64,000 bases of DNA from Bipolaris cookei. Its lineage: Eukaryota > Ascomycota > Dothideomycetes > Pleosporales > Pleosporaceae. The notes below the pieces were generated by a model that worked only from the letters and a program-made list of their open reading frames with translations, made no database searches and was not told where the DNA came from. Shown in pieces: positions 41,735 through 53,900 of the stretch. The stretch is taken from NCBI GenBank assembly GCA_002286855.1, contig NRSV01000069.1:105199-169198 (forward strand). The letters run 5' to 3'. Numbering within the stretch: position 1 is the first letter of the stretch; each line of letters begins with the position of its first letter. The translations under genes were made by a program, and so were the position numbers.

Positions 41735-44307
41735 ATGTCCAGACACGCACGCACCATGTACGACCAACGATACGATAGTGCAACTTTCCTCCCGCTTCCC
41801 CCAGAAGAAGGTGCGCTCTATTCATCGGCCGCTCGTGATTCCCCTGTCTGTGGAGAAACTACGAGTCCTACCGCCAGATATCCGGCATCGGAGTCATCCT
41901 ACGTCACTGAGGTAAGTCAAGATGATGGCATGATTAGCATCACACTCACTAAAGTTAGGTCGACGAGTGTACACCTTCGTACTTCCACTGCATCCCGATG
42001 CCCACCCATGAACAGCCCAACCAGTACTACCATGCTGATGTGGCAGCCTCACCAATTCGCCCGTCTTTTCCGCCTCCAGTAAATCCATCTTCGACTGCTT
42101 CTCCAAGCTCTGTTGCCCCAATCATATCCATATCCACGGTCGTTGATGGGAATACTTTGGGTTGCAGTCAATGCGGCGTGGAGTTTACAGGACGGTACAG
42201 GCGGGGAAACCTTGCACGCCATGCGAGACACAAACACTCCAAAGCAACCAGAGTTCCGATTACATGTTCGGCTCGTGGGTGCTCTAAGATCTTTGCGCGC
42301 CAAGACGCTCGTGTCAAACATGAGCGTAAGCATCATCCTGAGTTGCATTGCAACTCCAGTGGTAATGGCTCATGCCGCCAGACTGTGTCTCGCCTGGAAA
42401 AGAAGGCGGATGTGTTTTCGGTACCGCTACCGCAAGTCACCTACACCATCGATATAGATGATGTACCTCGTTCCACCCGAGATGCTTTGTGCCTAGTATA
42501 TACACAACTGGACAATGAGACATATGTCCGGCTTCGTGATATGTTCCTGACCTTGTTAACGAGAATGGTTCAGTACCTTAGACATATAAAGTATGCTATC
42601 CAACAACATGTGTGCTGTTTGCATACTAACAGTCCCCAGGTCTGATGCATATGATGTGTACATGAGAGTTCTACAAGAAATCAATCTCATTGTCCACGCT
42701 ATCGAATCTGGTTCAATCGATCCGACTGACCAAGGGATGACCCACACTGTACCACACTGTCACCCTTCTGGACCTACTGAAACTACTGGTCGTTCTAGGG
42801 GCGAAGGTTTTGCATCAAACGTTCAGGGTATTGATATGTATAAGCCAAACCTACACTATCAAAATAAAGGAAAGACGATACCCAGTCGTCGAGAGCAAAA
42901 TACCTTCAAGGTTACCAAAAGCAACCGGACCAAGGATCCGTTGTCTAGAAAGGTTGACTGTCCCGACCACAAGCATCATATCATGTATTCTAACCTTGGG
43001 CCACCACCTTGCCGTGGATGTGGTGAGACAGTCATGGCTCAAGTTCGACACCATCTCAACCGGGTTACTCATCGCGGCCGCCCAAGAGCTTGGCAGTGTT
43101 CCAACTGCAAGAAGGATTTCGACGACCAAGATCTTTACAATGTACACGTCAGTCCGAAGAGATGTCGATTTAATCCTCAGTGTCGAGATATTGTCAAAGA
43201 ATGGGCGCGACTATATATGTTACGCTATCCTGGAGCTACCAGGATTCCCAGCCCCTGTAAGTCTACCATTTTCCATGATGAATTTCTTTTGCTGATGGTT
43301 GCTTGATAGACTGCAATGAGGCAGACTGGCTGCCTCACAAAATATGGGAAGAATGTCAAACCTTGTTACGCGACACATCAGCTTCTTTTTTAGACCAGCA
43401 AGTGAACACACAGAGGGAGGCAGACCACGGCATACTGCCTCCCATAGACTCTATTCCAGATGAATCGCATCGCGCCGCCTCGCAGTTCGCAGTTGGCATA
43501 TTGAATCTGCTCAATTCACTGATCTCCAATCATCCCGATGGCGCTCTTGCCACCGGTGCCACGCTAGGTTTCACCAATAACCTCCAACCCAGCGGGAACT
43601 CATCATTGTATCGCGGCGCAAGCTATCCCCTCAGTCAAATCTTTCACGATACTGCGCAACGTTTTGGGACCTTGGCGGAGAGAGCTTTGTACGGTGAGCT
43701 GGGGCGTATACAAACTATCGCCAACGAAGCAGCGACAGTGGTGGATATAGCGAATGTCCAATTTCCGCATCAACCGCCCCAAGACCATGCCCCAGGACCG
43801 GAAGGCTTCGTTGCGACTCCTAGTCAACCTCGTGAATACATTTACGGCTCCAGTAACACTACCATGCCACATTATTGGTCCGGACAGCACCAGTCGACAC
43901 AATACGAGCCGACACAAACTCCCAGCATCAATTATTGTGCGCCTCTTCTGAGTAGACAATCAAGTCGTGCCGACTTAGGCACTTCCTCGTCCCATACGCC
44001 TTTCCCCTCACAAACGAATTCATCTTCGGTATATGACCCAGTGGAAGGCCCGCTTCTCACTCCCATCACTTCGCCGCACCATTACCGTCGACTGTCACAA
44101 AGCACTGAAATTTCAGACTTGGACACTAAGCAAAGGATATTGCCAGAGCACATGGCATTGCCTGAAGCATGTCCGGCGTTGGATGATCCGAATTACATGG
44201 ATACACAATGGCCTCAAACCATAGATCCCCAGCTGTTGGAGCAATCAGAAGACCTTTCAGAAGACCCTTCAGAAGACCCTAATAAACACCTTTATGAAGA
44301 CCCATGA
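41735..44307 (+). CDS. C2H2 zinc-finger protein, putative transcription factor
   Basis: Four exons close in phase: 41735-41911, 41959-42590, 42640-43256 and 43310-44307 (introns 47, 49 and 53 nt), giving 807 residues. Two adjacent C2H2 fingers lie near residues 140-200. The first is CSQCGVEFTGRYRRGNLARH with ARHKH, the second CSARGCSKIFARQDARVKH with ERKHH. A third Cys pair with late His/Cys (CSNCKKDFDDQDLYNVHV) lies near residue 440 and may form an irregular finger. The rest is Ser/Pro/Gln-rich, as expected for a fungal regulator. The C-terminus ends in an acidic repeat made by a 12-bp tandem unit (TCAGAAGACCCT, about three copies near 44247-44282), giving SEDLSEDPSEDP. Targets are unknown. 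A nuclear location is expected. Confidence 0.83.
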
Positions 44308-44483
44308 CTGCTGATGATTCTGTCTGTATTCTAGTAGGAGTATTGTTTGATTTTTTGCTCTAATTTTTTAATTTATTTTAGATTTAGATTTCTCGAATTC
44401 AATTTCTGCAAAATACCATCCCTCTTATCATGAGTGTTTTGGGAATGCGTTCGTCACTACAATCGTATGGTCACAGATCCAGT

Positions 44484-45913
44484 TCACAGCCGACTCTGAA
44501 TCTTTTCCAGCGTATCACCAAGCGCGTATTCCGAAGCTGTAGCTTTGCTCCTCAACTTTTCGCCTTCCTCCTTAGTTACATAGCGGGCCTCTACCGCCGG
44601 ATTATACGCAAACTGGCTGGCGCATTTGACGTCGTCGTTACTCATCTTGACATTCTTGTTACTATCTGCACGCTTGTACGCATTGATGATGACGGCTCCA
44701 CCCAAACCCAGATTATGCTGCAACGCGACATCTGCTACCTCGGCAAGCCTGTTGTTTGCCCAGCCATGAAGCTGCCATGTCAAATCTGCGCATTGCGCGA
44801 GACCCGTTGCACCAAGAGGATGTCCTTTCCTAATGAGACCGCCCAACGGATTGATAATGGGGCCTTTGCCGCCATACATAATGTCGCCATTGCAAACCAT
44901 CATATGTGCTTTTCCCGGCTCGCTGAAACCCAAGCCCTCGAGGAGAATAAGCTCGTTGGCCGAGAAGCAATCGTGGAGCTCGGCAAATTTGATGTCCTTG
45001 GGACTTACACCGGCTTCTTTTAGCGCGACTTGCGCTGCGCGCTTCGTCATGTCGTATCCGACGAGGTCCATGGAGGATTTGGAGTACAGCTGCGGTGAGT
45101 CCGTCATGAGTGCTTGGCCTGCGATAAGAATCGCCTGCCTCTTGAGATGCAGTCTGGCATCTAGAAAATTTTTGGCTTACGAGCACGGCGGCTCCCGCTC
45201 CGTCGCTGGTAGGGCTGCATTGCAGCTTCGTTAACGGAAAGTGGATCATGGGCGACTTTTCAATCTGCTCGAGCGTGTAGACGTCTCTGAACTGGGCATA
45301 TGGGTTCCGTTAGCTGTGCTCATGGCTGATTCTTGCTATTTCTGCAAAGTCGCGCGCTTTGGCGCTGTACTTTTTCATGTACTCGACACCGGCGTCGGCA
45401 AAGTATTGGGGAGTTGGTGATGCCGCGGGTGTCGGCCATCATGCGCATCGACAAGCCCATGGGTGAGGGCCGATCACTATAGACAGACTTGATGGAGCCC
45501 GGCTACATCTACTCGAATCCAATCACGAGGGTGCAATCAATGGCCCCCTTTTTTGATCAGACTACGAGCAAGATGCAGTCCGGTAGAGCCAGTGGCTCAT
45601 GCATTGTTTGTGTTGTAGATTGGGATGCTACTGCGAGTCAGTACTCCAACCGCACTGACATCAGTAGAATGCTCGTAGTATCTGACCCAGTCATTCCGAA
45701 TTGGTAAAAGATTCTCTGACCACTCGTTGTGTCGCCATAACAGTAGCAAGTTACTCCAGTTTCAACATCGTCGTAGTTGATTTACGCATCCAGCATGGCC
45801 TTGACGCCAGCTTCGTAGCCCATCTCGGGGTAAGCGCGCGTCTGTCGGGGCTTGATGAACTTGGTGAGGCCCACGCCCAGCACATAGACTAGTACTTCAT
45901 TCTTGGTTGCCAT
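44484..45913 (-). pseudogene. SCP-x/thiolase-like (sterol carrier thiolase) pseudogene
   Basis: This is a decayed gene for a peroxisomal SCP-x-type thiolase (nonspecific lipid-transfer protein family), which would cleave 3-ketoacyl-CoA. The ATG is at 45913 and the first residues read MATKNEVLVYVLGVGLTKF. The frame is then broken by a TAA after MLDA (near 45785), a roughly 60-bp disturbed stretch, a TGA near 45602 and further stops near 45550-45480. The TGA at 45602 sits in NNA*ATGSTG, exactly where the catalytic Cys of thiolases belongs. The last 207 codons (45107-44484) remain open. They carry FAELHDCFSANELILLEGLG and GGLIRKGHPLGATGLAQ, the C-terminal thiolase motifs including the active-site His. 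The gene converges on the C2H2 gene with a 176-bp gap. Confidence 0.85.
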
Positions 45914-47447
45914 CTTGAACTATTCTAGGGGACTGATGATACTTTTCAAAAGTCTATGATGGAGATGGCGAATATACTAGAGGTAGATTTGTGGTGCAAG
46001 GGTTGCGTGGACTGGGATAGTTTACCTCCAAGTAAGCTACCATGAGCCGAGGATGAACTAGGCCACCTACTACCCTACCCCACCCCATATATCTTTATCT
46101 GCCGTTAACCTTTTTTTTAGTCAAACTACTCGACGTCGATCACTATGCCATTGGAATACCGGTGCAGCCTCAGTGACAGGTTGACAGACTTGATGTGCCT
46201 GTCTGCCATGTTGCAATGCCTGCCAGGGCGCCCTGACAGGCGTTTAGTGGACCCACATGCCCCAGAAAAAGGACATTACCTAGTATTACATAATCTCTCT
46301 GGTCACATCTATCAATGTATCCAGATACATGTTACATCCATGGTAGACGTGAAGGGTATTTCTTTTTCCATTAATGGAGACCAGATAAGCTCGATCCTGA
46401 AGCAACTTCCCACTTATCATCTTAATCTTCTTCATTAGCAATCCATAGCTGGCTGGCTGATTATGCGATAGGTACATGAGTGAAACGGCGTCGGATGTCG
46501 CCCCTTCATCCTGGCCATCATCAACACTTCTACCACCCGCTTCCGCTAACAGCTCCCAATTGCTGCTCCTTCCCGATGAACGGTTGCGCTAAGGCTCTCT
46601 CTGGCATTGACAGTGTTTGCATTCTGAAGAGGCGCCCTGAGATTGCCCGTTGGGCGATGACAACAACATCACGACGACTTGATCGCGTTCCATCTCGGCT
46701 CCTTTCGTATCTACTATTCATGTCCTCTTGACTGCTATGACAGTGTCGATTACAATTCCGCCTGTCCTCGCAACGAGCAAGTCAAACAATAGAGCGGGCG
46801 CATGCTCGAACGCATGCAATCTGTGCGAAATGGTGTGTTTTTTTCGCGGCGGCCCACAGGCAATTTCCAGAGGACTCAGTCTTTGTCTCGGCACCTCGTT
46901 TCGAAACAGCTAGACTCCACCCCGACGACGTCAGAAAAATGCCGAGCGGGCGTTGAAACATGCAAGCCAGCAAATCGCATTGCCTCAATGGCTGTATCGT
47001 GCACTGGCCCCAATGCACTTGTATGCTGTGCAATTAACCTCCCGCAGTGGTGGAAGCGCCAGGAACCATCATGACATCCATAGCGCGGCCCGTGAACCAT
47101 GATCCTGGACCACAAAAGTCCAGAATGGTATTTTTGCATGATCGCAAGGCTGTAATCCGAGCTTGTTTGGTGGGGCAGATGTCGGAGGTGGTTTTCTCTC
47201 ATGGACATTGCAGATTGAGCATGACTTGGCACGCATTGCATACGGCCTACATATAGAGAAGCACATCGCAATATTCATGTCGTTACACGCGTTGTCTCGC
47301 TCTACCATTCTTTCACTCTTTCTTTTTTGCTTGTTCATTTGAACTTTGCTTTCCACTCATTGTCTACAGCCTTGACGGCTTCACACTTTCTTGTCGGCAG
47401 AGCCACACATTTCACACTCTTTTACACAACACTCACAACTGCCAAAA
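45914..47447. other. intergenic 1.5 kb, no gene supported
   Basis: Short open frames here have no recognisable motifs. The right end is the promoter and leader of the cellobiose dehydrogenase gene: CT-rich sequence from 47290 and an A-rich start context (GCCAAAAATGGCT). A TATA-like ACATATAGAG lies at about 47249. Confidence 0.45.
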
Positions 47448-50159
47448 ATGGCTCGTTCTTTTCTCCTTTCCTCTATCTTCTTTGCGCTACGCGCTGTAGC
47501 TCAGACTTCCACGGCTTTTACGGATGAGAAGACTGGCATCAAGTTCCAGGGTGTCGTTGGCGACACAGGATACAGACTCGGTTATGCTATCCCCGAGACT
47601 CCTACAACCGACTTCATTGCTCAGATCCAAGCCCCCATCACCAATGGAGGCGGATGGGCTGGCCTCAGCATGGGCCAGTCCATGACGAGTAACCTACTCA
47701 TTGTTGCTTGGCCCAACGAGGGCAAGGTCCTCTCGTCTTTCCGTCAAATTGATGGTTACACCAGCCCGCCTGTAGTCACTGGTAACTTCTCCATGAAGAC
47801 AATTCCCGATGGCACATTTGTCACCGACAAGGCCTTCTCATACACTTTCCTGTGCTCCAACTGCCTGAGCGACGACTCGTCTCTCGGCCTTGTCATCTCC
47901 GAAACCCTCAACGTCATGGGCTGGGCCTGGTCGGACAAGGCCTTGACCGATTCGACCACGGCTTCTGCTGGCCTCAACTACCACGACGCCGGCTTTGGCG
48001 CTTTTGGTCTGAAAATGTCCGACGCAAAGAGCGCTGATTTCGACAAATGGGCTGCGCTTGCTGTTGGAGATGCTCCAAGCGGCGGCAACTCCACGGCTCC
48101 CGCCCCTGGAGGAAACTCAACCACACCTGCACCACTACCTGCAACCCCAATCACCGGCAACTCTACTGCTATTGTTGCAAACGCCACATTCGACTACATC
48201 GTTGCAGGAGGTGGTGCAGCTGGAATCATCGCCGCTCAGAGGTTTGCAGAGAGCGGCGCTTCGGTCCTCTTGATCGAGCGCGGTGGTTCTTCATACGCCT
48301 TCACTGGCGATGTCAAGACGCTTTCTTGGAACAGCTCTGTCTCTATGTATGATGTGCCCGCATACGGCTACTACCTCAGCGACGTCGGTAGCCCTGCTTA
48401 CTGTACCGACACTGCCGACATGGCAGGCTGTCTCCTTGGTGGTGGCACTGCTGTCAACGCCATGATGTACGTCAGGCCCCAGGAGCGCGACTTTGACGAC
48501 AAGTGGCCTGCTGGCTGGAAGTGGGCCGATGTCTCCGCTGCCGCTGAACGTCTGTACGAGCGTAACCCTGGACAAACTTACGGCTCGCAGGATGGTGTCC
48601 GCTACGACGACGGTGCTTTCACCGTTCTATCCAAGTTCTTTGCTAGCCAAGGATGGAAGGAGACCGACTTCATCAAGAACCCCAACAACAAGGTCGATGT
48701 CTATGGCCACCCAACCTGGAACATTGCCAATGGTCTCCGCTCTGGTAGTGTCCGAACTTACCTCCCTCTTGCCCAGAAGCTCGACAATTTCAAGCTCATG
48801 ATGAACACCAACGTTGTCCGAGCTGTCCGCGAGGGTTCTGCTGTTTCTGGTGTCGAGGTTGAGACTGCCGATGGCAAGCGCGTCATCTACAACGTCAAGG
48901 CTGGAGGCCGTGTCATCCTTTCGGCTGGTGCCATGTCAACTCCTCGTATCCTTTTTAACTCTGGCATTGGCCCTGCCGCGCAACTTAAGACTGTTGCTGC
49001 CGGCACCACTGGCGTCAAGCTACCTGCCGAAGCTGACTGGATTGACCTCCCTGTCGGAGCAGAGATCAAGGACCACCCCATCTTCACCGTCAAGTTCAAG
49101 ACTAGCTCTCCTCTTACTGCCACTGACAAGAAGGCCCTCATCACTCCCAACCAAACCACTATTGACCTCTTCGCCAAGGGCGCCGGTATGCTTGCCGAGT
49201 CTGGTCAGCGCCTCAACTGGTGGTCCTCAGTCAAGACATCCGACGGCAGTGAAGTCTTCTTCCAAGGCACTTGCAATTCGCCCGAAGACGATACTATCCA
49301 GATGAAGGTCTACATCACCCACGGCCTGAAGTCTGTTGGTAGCCTCGGTATCACTGCCGCCGGCGCAACCACCTTCATCACCAAGCCCCACATGACCTCC
49401 AAGGTTGACACTGAAGCCATCACCCTCATGATGGACCGTCTCATCAATATGAGCAAGGGCGGAAACTCGACCTTGTCCCTCATTGCTCCTACCGGCGTCA
49501 CCAACGTCACCAGCGCCGATCTCATCAAGTCATTCAAGTCGGGAAGCCACTACGTCGGTACCGCTAAGATCGGCACCAAGGGCGAGCCAGGTGTTGTCGT
49601 CGATACTGACACAAAGGTATATGGAACCGACAACCTCTTCGTCGTCGACGCCTCGATCCACCCTGATCTCCCCACCGGAAACACCCAAGCCATCATCATG
49701 GTCGCCGCCGAGGCCGCCGCTGCCCGCATCATGAAGCTCAGTGGCACGCCCAGCACTCCTGTAACCCCAGGATCCAGCAACAGCACCACTCCCGTGCCCG
49801 AGACCCTATCTTCCCCCATCGTTCCCTCCACATTACCTACCTCTGCGCCCGTCGAGCTCCCAGAAGCCACCCCATCTTCCACACCCAGCGCCCCCGCTAC
49901 ATCAGCACCCGCCGCAACACCCGCGCCCGTCGAGTCCGCCACCCCCAAGCCCACCCAGCCTTCCGAGCCCTCCAACCCAGCTACGCCCTCCAAACCCGCT
50001 GAGCCCTCCAAGCCCTCCAGCCCTGCGGCTGGTGCCCCCGGCACAGCAGGAAAGTGGGAGCGCTGCGGTGGCATCGGGCATACGGGCGCCACCGCCTGTG
50101 CCGATGGCTGGAAGTGCGTCAAGCAAAATGACTACTACTCGCAGTGTCTTTCCGGTTAA
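47448..50159 (+). CDS. cdh: cellobiose dehydrogenase with CBM1
   Basis: This intronless gene encodes 903 residues. Signal peptide: MARSFLLSSIFFALRAVAQ. The CDH cytochrome (DOMON-like) domain covers residues about 25-210. Its haem-ligand candidates are Met in GWAGLSMGQSM and His in GLNYHDAGFGAF. A Ser/Pro linker leads to the GMC flavodehydrogenase at about 245-765. This has the FAD motif DYIVAGGGAAGIIAAQRF, the GMC signature around LLGGGTAVNAMMYVRP, and the catalytic His (SGSHYVGTAK) and Asn (DLPTGNTQAI). A long Pro/Thr/Ser linker ends in a C-terminal CBM1 (WERCGGIGHTGATACADGW, then YYSQCL). The secreted enzyme oxidises cellobiose and passes electrons through the haem domain to lytic polysaccharide monooxygenases. 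All three domains are present, as in class IIA ascomycete enzymes. The start was chosen by the signal peptide and AAAAATGGC context. Confidence 0.95.
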   Translation: MARSFLLSSIFFALRAVAQTSTAFTDEKTGIKFQGVVGDTGYRLGYAIPETPTTDFIAQIQAPITNGGGWAGLSMGQSMTSNLLIVAWPNEGKVLSSFRQIDGYTSPPVVTGNFSMKTIPDGTFVTDKAFSYTFLCSNCLSDDSSLGLVISETLNVMGWAWSDKALTDSTTASAGLNYHDAGFGAFGLKMSDAKSADFDKWAALAVGDAPSGGNSTAPAPGGNSTTPAPLPATPITGNSTAIVANATFDYIVAGGGAAGIIAAQRFAESGASVLLIERGGSSYAFTGDVKTLSWNSSVSMYDVPAYGYYLSDVGSPAYCTDTADMAGCLLGGGTAVNAMMYVRPQERDFDDKWPAGWKWADVSAAAERLYERNPGQTYGSQDGVRYDDGAFTVLSKFFASQGWKETDFIKNPNNKVDVYGHPTWNIANGLRSGSVRTYLPLAQKLDNFKLMMNTNVVRAVREGSAVSGVEVETADGKRVIYNVKAGGRVILSAGAMSTPRILFNSGIGPAAQLKTVAAGTTGVKLPAEADWIDLPVGAEIKDHPIFTVKFKTSSPLTATDKKALITPNQTTIDLFAKGAGMLAESGQRLNWWSSVKTSDGSEVFFQGTCNSPEDDTIQMKVYITHGLKSVGSLGITAAGATTFITKPHMTSKVDTEAITLMMDRLINMSKGGNSTLSLIAPTGVTNVTSADLIKSFKSGSHYVGTAKIGTKGEPGVVVDTDTKVYGTDNLFVVDASIHPDLPTGNTQAIIMVAAEAAAARIMKLSGTPSTPVTPGSSNSTTPVPETLSSPIVPSTLPTSAPVELPEATPSSTPSAPATSAPAATPAPVESATPKPTQPSEPSNPATPSKPAEPSKPSSPAAGAPGTAGKWERCGGIGHTGATACADGWKCVKQNDYYSQCLSG

Positions 50160-50981
50160 GAAGAAGAATCGGGAAAGCAACAACCACATTTGTTGTGTTT
50201 CCGTGAGCGAGAGAGTAAATGCGAGAAAGTATCAAAAAAAGCATTTCATGTACATAACCATATTATTATTATTTTTCTTCTTCACTCTATTACTATTTTG
50301 GCTGCGCCTTTATATGTGTACATTATTTAGCCCCTATATATCACAGTAGTATATCATCGAAATGACTGTGTGTTTTTGACCCAATTAGATCTTTGTACTT
50401 CTGAGTTTATGATAAAGGGGATTGAGTGACTGTATGTACGGCGATTGGCCATATAGTATAGTATTTGGATGGTTGGCTGTTCCCCCTCCCTTGCGCTCTA
50501 ACAACCAGTGAGAAGGGGGTATGATGTATAGTCGATTGGCAAGTGGTATGTGCTCGAATGAATATCAAGTCGTAAGCAAGAAACAACATGGGCGTACGAA
50601 TCGCGTGACCATCTAATGCAGGTGGATACCTAGCAATGTAAAAACATCATTGGCAGAAAAAATAAAACAAAAAAAAATGGCCACTTGCTCACCACAGACT
50701 AATGCTTAGTATATGAGCTTTCAACAACAAGACAACGCATGCAGGCATGGAAATAATCGTTGTTTGAATACACAAATGCATTAAAAATTGTCAAAAAACG
50801 TGACGCAAGTGTTTAAATATTGGGTATGATAAGAGCCATATGGGAAGAGAACAGAAAACTAATTGGCATACGAGCCACGAAAAGGGGAAAAATTACAAAG
50901 TAGTTTATAGTTGTGTAGAGACGCATTCCATGTCGTATCCCTCGTGCAGTTGATCACAATCATGTCTCGGCTCCTAGACCT
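50160..50981. other. intergenic, convergent 3' ends
   Basis: About 820 bp lie between the dehydrogenase stop and the 3' end of the coiled-coil gene on the other strand. It is AT-rich with T-rich stretches (50260-50300). No gene is seen. Confidence 0.5.
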
Positions 50982-53900
50982 TTAGTCCATCAAGAAGTGG
51001 GTGGGGTGGGGAAGCTGATCTGGGCCGGTGTGCAGCTGACTCTGCTCCGTAGTAAGCAGTTGAGCCGTCCTGGTGCTTTCTGCAATCGCTTCGTTGTTGA
51101 GTTCAGCGAGTTGGTTCAACGTCTCTTGCATGGCCGCCAACTGCTAGAAATGTATTAGCTCTCTGGACCGTGGGCGCGATAAGAAAGCAGAAAATCCACG
51201 TACGGGATTGGGTTCAACTCACAGTACCGACAACATCTTTTGCAGCACCAGTGCCGTTAGTTGTGTGGCGCTGAGTACCAGACACAGTGCCTCTGCCGTT
51301 GTCTTCTTCCTCGTTTTCTTCTGCCAAAGTGTTCATGTCCCGCTGCTCACCCAAGCTCGCGGCAGCACGAGCAATCCTGTCGCCGGCAGCAAGCATTGCT
51401 TCGAGGCGGTCAATCTTATCAAGGAGTTGCAAGTTCTCCTTCTCAAGTGGTTCGACACGGGCTAAGTGCTTACGCACGACTTCACCCTTCATGGTTTCGA
51501 TGCGGTCTTCAGCTTCCTCAGCAGCTCTGATGGCTTCATCGCGCTCACGTTCGATTGCGCGTATTTTTTCTCCTAGAGCTAACATGTTGGAGCTTTCGGC
51601 AGCAGCATCAGCCTTGAGCTTCTCCTGAAGTTGAGAGTCCCAGTACATGTCTCGTTGTTGGGCTGCTTCCCTTTTGGCGACTTCAAGTGCAGCAGAATGA
51701 TTGAATTGTTCTTCTTCTAATTCCAATGCAAGGTTATTATACTTCTTGCGAAGTTCTCGTAGAGCCTCTGACGTGCTAGCCTCCATGCCTGCCATCAACT
51801 CTGCAATGGCCTCCTCGTGGGCTTGGTCCATCGACGCCTTTTGTTCTGTAAGATCTTGATGCTGTTTCTGCACAGCCTCGAGCTGCTGCTGCAGAGCCTG
51901 CATGTCGTTCGAATGACCAGCTTTGAATTCTTCTTTCAACAACTCCATCGCATCACTATGCGCTTGGTCCGTCTCTACAATCTTTTGCTGCAACTTGTTG
52001 CACTCCGACTGCAACTTGGATAGAGCCTGCTCGTAATCTGCTTTCAGAGAGTCTTTGAGTAAGGCGACAGCATCCTCATGTGTTTTGTCGGCAGCGGCCT
52101 TCTCCGCCAGCAGAGCTTCGTACTTGCTTGCAATTTCAGCGTTCGCCGACGAACCAGACTGCTCCTTTAGGGATGCTAGCTCATTAAGCGCAGTTTGCCT
52201 GCCTGCAAGCGCTGCTGCCCTTTCTTGTTCCAATCGCTCGGCGTCGTTTTGCATAATCTCCAGTAAGGTTGCGTATTTCTGCTCGATTTCTAGATGCTGA
52301 GCCTCAAGTGCCTTGGTATGACTTTCCTCGGTTGCTAGCTGTTTAGCAAGGCTCTCTGCATGGGACTTTTCAAGTTCCGCGAGCCGTGCAGATAGATCAT
52401 CCCGTTGGCTCTGGAGATTCTGAATTTCTACCTTTTGAGCCTCATCATCGTTACCTCGCTCTTGGGTGACAACATCGTATCTCATCTGGAGATTACTCAA
52501 AGCCTCCGAAGTATTCTTCATGCCTTCCTGGAGCTTGTCATACTTGGTTTGTAGCTCGTCAAGGAGCTGTTTTGACGTAGTATCGGCCTCTTCTTTGAGC
52601 GTTGCAATAGCACGATCGTGCTCAAGATCGGTAACGGCCTTCTCTTGCGCCAGTATGTCATATCTGGATTGAAGCTCCGCCAGGGCTGACTTGGTGGATT
52701 GCTCTGAATCAGCTTCTAAAGCTCGTAACGTCTGCAAGTGGGTGTTTTCCATGGTACTCTTCTCTTCAAGTAATGAATCGTATTTGGCTTGAAGGTCGTC
52801 CAGTAGTTGCTTAGATGCGCTTTCCGACTGTGATTTAGAGGCCTCCAGAGCATCCTTGTGCGCAGTTTCCATTGCGCCCTTCTCCTCCACCAGCAGGTTG
52901 TACTTGGATTCGAGTTCCTCAAGAGAGTGTCTCAAATTACTTTCAGATTCTTCCTTCAATATTTCAACGGCAGAGCGGTGCTCATCTTCTGCTAATTTCT
53001 TCTCTTGAAGAAGAGTGTCATACTTTGATTGTAGCTCTGCAAGCAACTGCTTTGACTCGCTTTCAGAGTCTTGCTTGAGGGATTCGATAACGCGAGCATG
53101 AGAATCCTCTGCGAGTGTCTTCTCTTCCAACAAGGAATCGTGGCGGGCTTGCAAGTCAACAATGATAGACTGAGACTTGGCGTGAGCATCTGCAGTAGCG
53201 TCTTTCTCCTCTTGTAACGCGTCCAGCTTGGCTTGCAGATCTCCGCTAATGGCAAGGTCCTTGCTCATGGTATCGATACGTGCTTGAAGATCCACGGCCA
53301 ATCCTTGCGAAATGCTGTGGGCTTCTTTCAAAGCGGCCAGTTCGTCTTCGGTGTGCTTGAGCTTTGCGAGAGCGTCATCGCAGTTGCGGGTTGCAGAAGT
53401 AGAGCTGTCTCGAAGGTCACTAACCTCCTGCTTGAGAGCCTCAATTTCTTGAGATCGCTCGGAAAGTGTTTTCTCGTGTTGCGCGGAGTTTCCATTCTTC
53501 TCAGCAACAAGCGAATCAAAATCGGCCTGCAAAGTGTTCAATCGCCTTGTCGCGTCTCCTTCCAGATCCGCTCTCAAAGATTCGATCTCGCGCTCGTAAT
53601 CTTCGCCAATGACACGCAAGTCTTGTTTGTGTCTCTCGTGTAGCGCATCAAGCTCAGACTTGTAAGCATCAGCTTTCTTATTCGCTTCGTCCAAGTTAGT
53701 CTGGATTTTTGCAATCTCGGAAGCATGTTGCGAGTCCAGCTGCTGTGAAGCCGTCTCAAGTATATCAATAGTACTTCGCAAGCCGGCAGCCTCCGCTTTG
53801 AGTTGCTCCATTTCAGCACTGTGGGCGGTAAGCTGATTATTCAAAGCATCTATTTTCTGGACAAGTTCGTCGTTTTCTTCAGACTTGATCTTGATAGTAG

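Noticed and set aside
46145..46731. Two adjacent open frames upstream of cellobiose dehydrogenase (97 and 83 codons)
   Set aside because: Not recognised, no splice structure, and composition unlike neighbouring genes; treated as intergenic.
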